From the NCBI GenBank assembly GCA_963593765.1, contig CAVBBU010000055.1:1-12996 (forward strand): 12,996 nt of DNA, read 5' to 3'. Position numbers and translations under genes: made by a program. This stretch comes from CAVBBU01 sp963593765 (GTDB taxonomy: Bacteria > Bacillota > Clostridia > Lachnospirales > Lachnospiraceae). Shown one piece after another: positions 1 through 6,200 of this stretch. Position 1 is the first letter of the stretch; each line of letters starts with the position of its first letter. The notes under the pieces were generated by a model. That model was not told the origin of the DNA and did no database searches. It saw only the letters and a list, made by a program, of their open reading frames with translations.

Positions 1-257
1 CGTCTGCTACTCCGACCGAGACGGGGTTAACAGCCTCATCTTGGTATTATGAAATTAAAAGGGATAAGGGGTCTGTAACTATTGAATTCCTTAACTCAAA
101 TGTTAATAAAGGAGTTCCGATAGCCATCATACTACAGTATGGGCATGCTACAGGAACCGGCGGATGGGTTGAAGGTAGAGATTACATTAATCCCGCCATC
201 AGACCGATATTTGACAATATAGCTAAAGAAGCGTGGGAGGAGGTAACTAAGTTATGA
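1..257 (+). CDS. HK97-gp10-like head-tail connector / tail completion protein, 3' end only
   Basis: The reading frame whose codons begin at base 3 is open from the left edge to a TGA at 255-257, giving 84 visible C-terminal residues. Characteristic stretches are TGLTASSWYYEI near the start of the visible part, QYGHATGTGGW, and INPAIRPIF close to the end. This pattern (T-G-L-T/S-S-W, then Q-Y-G-H-G/A-T-G, then I-x-P-A-x-x-x) is what I associate with the HK97 gp10-like family, which acts at the head-tail interface or tail terminus of siphoviruses. Family members are usually about 120-150 residues, so some 40-60 N-terminal residues probably lie outside the window. The stop overlaps the TMP start as ATGA, suggesting translational coupling. 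The oddity is its position directly before the TMP: tail terminator, major tail protein and tail chaperone genes normally lie between. Family assignment is from remembered motifs, not a search. Confidence 0.75.
   Translation, partial: SATPTETGLTASSWYYEIKRDKGSVTIEFLNSNVNKGVPIAIILQYGHATGTGGWVEGRDYINPAIRPIFDNIAKEAWEEVTKL
238..257 (+). promoter_or_regulatory. Strong RBS and ATGA stop/start overlap for the tape measure gene
   Basis: AGGAGGT at 238-244 lies nine bases before the ATG at 254-256, and the upstream gene's TGA occupies 255-257. A near-perfect Shine-Dalgarno together with a 4-base overlap supports 254 as the true TMP start and implies termination-reinitiation coupling with the connector gene. 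Confidence 0.85.
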
Positions 258-3200
258 GTACAACAGTTGATGAACGTGTCGTCGAGATGCGGTTCGATAA
301 TGCTCAGTTTGAACGTAATGTACAAACAAGTATGTCAACCCTTGAAAAGCTCAAACAAAGTTTAAACTTTTCTAACGGCTCTACTGGTTTGGAAAATATT
401 GGTAAGGCGGCTAACAATATTAATTTCAATGGAATTATTAGCGGATTAGACGGAATCGAGACTAAGTTTTCATATTTGCAAGCTACTATTCAACATCAGA
501 TTAATAATGTAGTAGACACTGCTGTAAATGCTGGAAATAGAATAGCATCTGCCCTTACTATAAATCCCGTTAATGACGGTTTTGCCGAGTATGAAACTCA
601 GATGAATGCTGTTCAGACTATTTTGGCGAATACCCAAAAAGAAGGAACAACAGTAGATACAGTAAATGCGGCGTTAGATGAGCTGAATACATATGCTGAT
701 AAAACCATATATAATTTCACCGAAATGACTCGAAATATCGGTACGTTTACAGCAGCCGGCGTTAAGTTGGATACCTCGGTATCTGCAATTCAGGGTATTG
801 CAAACCTAGCGGCAGTTTCCGGCTCTAATTCCCAACAAGCATCGACCGCGATGTATCAGTTATCCCAAGCCATAGCAGCTGGTTCAGTAAAACTCATGGA
901 CTGGAACTCAGTAGTTAATGCAGGCATGGGTGGACAAGTGTTTCAGGATGCACTTGTTAGAACGTCAGAGAATTTGGGTACTGGTGCTAAAGCAGCTATT
1001 GCTGCTGAGGGTAGTTTCCGAGAATCACTGAGTACAGGATGGATCACCACCGAAGTATTGACTGAGACTTTGGATATGTTTGCAACCGCAGCCGAAACAC
1101 AAGAAGAGTATGATGCTGCTGTAGAAAAATTTATTTCTAAAGGATATACCGCCGAAGAAGCTAAAGAAATGGCTGACATGGCTAGAACCGCCGGGGAAGC
1201 CGCCACTAAGGTAAAGACCTTCACTCAGTTGATAGATACACTAAAAGAGTCACTGGGTTCGGGTTGGACCACTACATGGCGGTTAATCATTGGAGATTTC
1301 GAAGAAGCACGTACGATGTGGTCGTCGGTTTCAGTCGTACTCAGTAATCTTATCGAGAAATGGTCGAACGCTCGTAATATATTATTAGCAACTGCTTTAG
1401 GTAAAAGTTTTTCAGATCTTTCTAATAAAATGAAAGATGTAACTAACACTATATCTAAAGCCGTTCAACCGGCTAAGAACGCGGTAGACACTGTACAGAA
1501 AGCGACCTCGGCCGTTGCAGATTTAGGCGCTATAGTTGATGACGTTATTATAGGAAAGTTCGGTAATGGTCAAGAGCGGTTTGATGCATTAACCAACTCC
1601 GGAATAAATTATTACGAAGTTCAAAATAAAGTAAATGAAAAGCTTGGAAACAGCTTTCGTTATACTCAAGAGCAGATTGATGCTCAAAACCAAGCGCTAG
1701 GTATTTCGGGACAGTCCGCGGATGATGCCAGCAATAGTACAGACGGCTTGACCGATTCACAAAAAGCATTACTCAAGCAGTATTTATATTTGAATAATGC
1801 TCAGTTAAGACAGCTCGGTCTAAATGACGATCAGATAGCCGCTATGAATGAGTTAAAAGATACTGCGTATAAATTGGGTATGTCTACTGACAGCTTTATC
1901 GATAATTTAGATCAGATCAACGGTCGATGGCTGATGCTAAACGGTTTTAAAAATATCGGAACGGCCATAGCTAAAGTATTTCAAGCAATAGCAAAAGCAG
2001 CCGGACAAGTATTTCAAGCCCTAACAGCCGATGATATTTTTAACATGCTCGGTGCTTGGAATAGACTTACTTCTACATTAATTATAAGTGACGAAACTGC
2101 TGGGAAACTAACTAGAACTTTTGCAGGTGTATTTTCGGTTTTAGACCTAGTGAGCGATATCGTTAAAGGTACTTTGAACCTAGCATTCCATGCTTTAAGA
2201 ATAGTTATTGGAAACGCGGATGCTGACGTGTTAGGATTCACCGCAAGTATCGGTGATAGCATTGTTAAGTTTCGAGAATTTATCCAGACTAATGAAAGAG
2301 TTAATACTGTAATTTCTAAATTTAAAGAATATGTTATGAGTATAGCAAAGGTTGTCGGTGATGTAATTAAGGCTATATTGAAAGAAGTCAGTCAACTTAA
2401 AGATACTTTTGTTGAATTGTTTAAGGCTTTTAAAGACAGCCCTCTCGGCGAATCGATGTCGAATTTACTAGATACCATATTCGGCGATGGTGTTCAAGCT
2501 GATGGAGCCACTAATGCTATTAATGAAGTCGGTAACGCGATGGATATCAGCGAAAAGAAAGCTAGTAACTTCAAGACAATAATTGAGGGTATTAACACCG
2601 CTTTTAATCTTACTAATTGGTCTTGGGCTGCATCGTTAACAAGTACATTGAAATTACTCGATGCGGTACTTAGATTATTCGGAACAAATCTGTCGGACGT
2701 TGGAACTGTATTGGCCGACTATGTTAACAAAGTATATGACTGGATAGCGGTAAATACACCATTCTTACAAATGCAGGCTAAGATCGCTGCAGTTCTCCAA
2801 CAGATAATTTTAGGTCTGAAGGGAGTTATTGGTAAATTTAAAGAACTTCCACAAGTACAAAAAATCGTTAAGAATTTTAAAGATACTTTGATTGAATTAT
2901 TCGGTCAGATGGATGGCGGATTCAGTATTGATGGACTAATCCTGAAAATTTCTGATGTATTTAAACAGATTGAAACATGGGTTCAAGGACTTGCAGATTC
3001 CGAAGATTTAGGAAAAGATATTATCTATGGTATCGGGGACGGTATGATAGCCGCAATCGGATATATTGGTAAAGCAGTACGGTTAATCGTTAAATTCATA
3101 GGTGATACATTAACTGATCTAATAGGCGATACGTCCGGATTCACAGACGGTATAAACTTTTCGGCACTGTGGGACTCGTTTAGCAAATCTTTCGACGGCC

Positions 3201-6200
3201 TTAAAAACTGGTATGGTAAATTATCCGGAGCAGAAAATATTGGTCTTTATATTGTAGAAGGTCTTAGTAAAGGTATTTCGTCGGGGATTGGTTTAGCTGT
3301 TGAAAGCATTGTTGATATTGCTCACTTAGTAATGAATACGTTTTGCGAGTTATTGGGCATTCACTCACCATCTAAAAAATTCTTTGAATATGGTAAAAAT
3401 ATCATAGACGGTCTTTCTAATGGACTTAAATCTGGATTAAAAGGTATTGGAGAAGCTATTGGAGAAGTAGGACAGAAAGTTATAGACCATTTCGGTTGGG
3501 ATAACATTTCCAAAAACATGCAAGATGTAATTACCAACGTTAAAACTATATGGGCAAATTTAATGGGTCTAATCGGAGAAATAGATTTCGAGATGATCCT
3601 CGGAATCATTCCAGTAGGTCTATCAATATTATTAGCAAAGAAGATTTGGGATGTTGTAAATGTTTTAGCTGATGGTATACAAGGAATCAATGGTGTACTT
3701 AAATCAGTGTCCAAAGTATTGGACGGATTTGCTGGTATTGAAAAATCTATAGCAAAGGATATTAATGCAAAAGCAGTACAAAAATATGCTATTTCATTAT
3801 TATTATTAGCAGGAGCATTATTCGTCGTAGCTCAGATACCGGCAGAAGATTTAAAACGTGCTGGTATAACACTGGCAGCTCTCGCTGGTGGCTTAATTCT
3901 TTTAGCGGCTGCTACAAACAAATTATCTACAGCTTCTGTTAAACTTGAAAAAGAAAAGGGATTCGAAGCAACCGGTTTGAATATAACTCTACTACAGATA
4001 GGCATCACTCTAGGAATCATGGGTGGACTTGTCATACTGATGGGTAGGGCTAAACCAAAAGAGCTAGACCGAGGCTTCAGAGCGTTAGCTTGTTGTATTG
4101 CAGGATTGATAGTCCTTATGCTTGCAATGACTGTTGCTAGTCAGATCGCTAAAGCGCCAGCCGTAGGCGAACTATCTAGCGGCTTGTTAAAGATAATGAT
4201 ATCACTTGGCCTTATGGTCGGCGTGTTTAAACTAGCCGGTAAACTGACAAAAGGAGATATTGCGAAGGGTGTTGATGCGCTGGTTATATTTTCAGTATTT
4301 GTTCTTGCGTTGAGAGCAGTAACATATGATATGTCAGCTTTAGGATTCGCTGACTTAGGATCACAAATGATCCAAATGATGATCGCGGTTGGTCTAATGG
4401 TAGGCGTATTCACGCTTGCTGGTATGTTAGATGCTACAGATATAGGACAGGGATGTATCGTGCTTGGAGTGTTTATATCTTTCATCGGCATCCTCAAACT
4501 AGTCGATAACGAATTAGAGGGTGGTGCTGTAATAAAGGGCTTAGGCGCTCAAATGATACAGTTATCAGTCGCCTTAATGCTTATGGTCTTTGTGTCGTTA
4601 ATCGCCGGACTTGCTTCCCCTGAAGGTATATTAAAGGCCACTGTAATGGCAGGTGCAATGCTACTATTGATTGGTGGGTTAGAAAAAATCCAAGCGGAAT
4701 GCAAAGTTGAAAAAATGGCCAAAGTCGGCGGTGTAATCTTAGCAACGTCTATGGCATTAATGGCAATGGCTGCTACTGCTGTTATTTGTTCTTTACTGCC
4801 GATTAGCGGATTAATTAAAGGTGTTGTAGCAGTTGTTATATTTAGTGCATTAATCTCTGTGATGTCTCTCTGTGCAAGCAAAATTAAGACAGATTTAAAA
4901 GGAACATTCATGATGATGGCCGCTTGTATAGCTATATTGGCGGCATCTGCACTTATATTGTCACTATGCAAACCAGAGAAAATAGTCCCAGCGACTGCTT
5001 GTATGGTAGCTATGATTGGAATGTTGACTTTAGCTGAATCCCAAGCAGGCAAGATGAAGGGAGCAGAAGTGACTATGGGCATAATGGCCGGTACTATATT
5101 GGTTATAGCTGTATGTCTTAATTTGCTAGCAGATTTACCGGTAGCAGGATGTCTTAGCGCCGCGATTTCATTATCGTTAGTGCTTATATCATTGACCGCT
5201 TGTATGATGTTACTAGATGGTAATAAAGGTATGACATTCGGAGCAGCCGTAAGTTTAGCCGTGATGATAGTCATGCTCGAATATGCCGCTAAAGCCATAA
5301 GTATACTTGTCGACATGAAAAATGCCAAACAAGCGATAGCCGCTGCGGCCGCGTTGACTATTGTATTACTTAGTTTGTCAGTGGCAATGCTCATAGTTAG
5401 TAAGATCAGCTCAATGAACGTTAATACAGTGAATCTACTCGGATTCGTATTAGCGATGGCTGTTGTATGCGTGGCTTTGAATCAACTAGCACCGGCTCTT
5501 CTGGCTATGGAAAATATTGGATGGGGTGCTTTAGCTAAGGTAGGCGTAGCACTTGCCGGGTTAGCTGTTGCTTTAAATCTAATGAATGGAACTTTAGCTG
5601 GTTCAGCGGCATTACTTGTAGCCGCCGTTGCATTAGAAGTTATAGCCATAGCAATGGAATCATTCTCTAAGACATTAATCAAAATGGAGTCCCTGGATAT
5701 GGGAACTATCGGTAAAAATATGCTGATCTTAGCAGGGGCTTTGGTTGTACTTGGGGTCGGTTCGTTAGTAGCAGCTCCAGGGATATTGGCCTTAAGTATC
5801 GCTTTATTGCCTTTATCAGTAGCCGCCGTTTTATTTGGTGTAGCTGCTGATCTATTTGGTACTGGTGCTCAGAAAATTGCTAAAGCTTTAAAAACAATGG
5901 CGAAAGTAGGACCCGATGCTGCTGAAAGTTTCGTAGAGTCTATTAGGACTATTGCTTTAGGTATTTTAGAACTCATACCTGAAATTGTCGATGCAATGGC
6001 TCAAGCAATAATTGCGGTATGTAACTCAATTATTGAAGCGGCACCTAAAATCGGCGAAACAGTAGTGGCGTTGATTATTTCTGTATTGCAGTCAGTAATT
6101 CAGAGAAAAGCCGAAATGATCACGCAGTTAGTAGAATTGGCTATCAGCTTACTGGACGCGTTAACTGAACATGTCCCAGAATTGGTAGATTCTTTATCTA

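Noticed and set aside
230..260. Tail-chaperone-type programmed frameshift upstream of the TMP
   Set aside because: The visible upstream protein is gp10-like, ends with a simple ATGA overlap, and no slippery heptamer is present near the junction.
3361..4497. Antisense open frames of 67-118 codons opposite the TMP
   Set aside because: No plausible Shine-Dalgarno or family resemblance; they are by-products of the TMP's skewed composition.
4549..5394. 281-codon antisense reading frame opposite the hydrophobic TMP block
   Set aside because: It lies wholly inside the TMP gene, its translation is low-complexity Ala/Ile/Ser-rich sequence explained by the biased codons opposite, and it matches no family I know.
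3773..5905. Hydrophobic block as a separate membrane transporter gene fused by assembly error
   Set aside because: The frame is continuous with no stop or composition break, and TMP hallmarks occur on both sides (HSPSK cassettes), so it belongs to the TMP.
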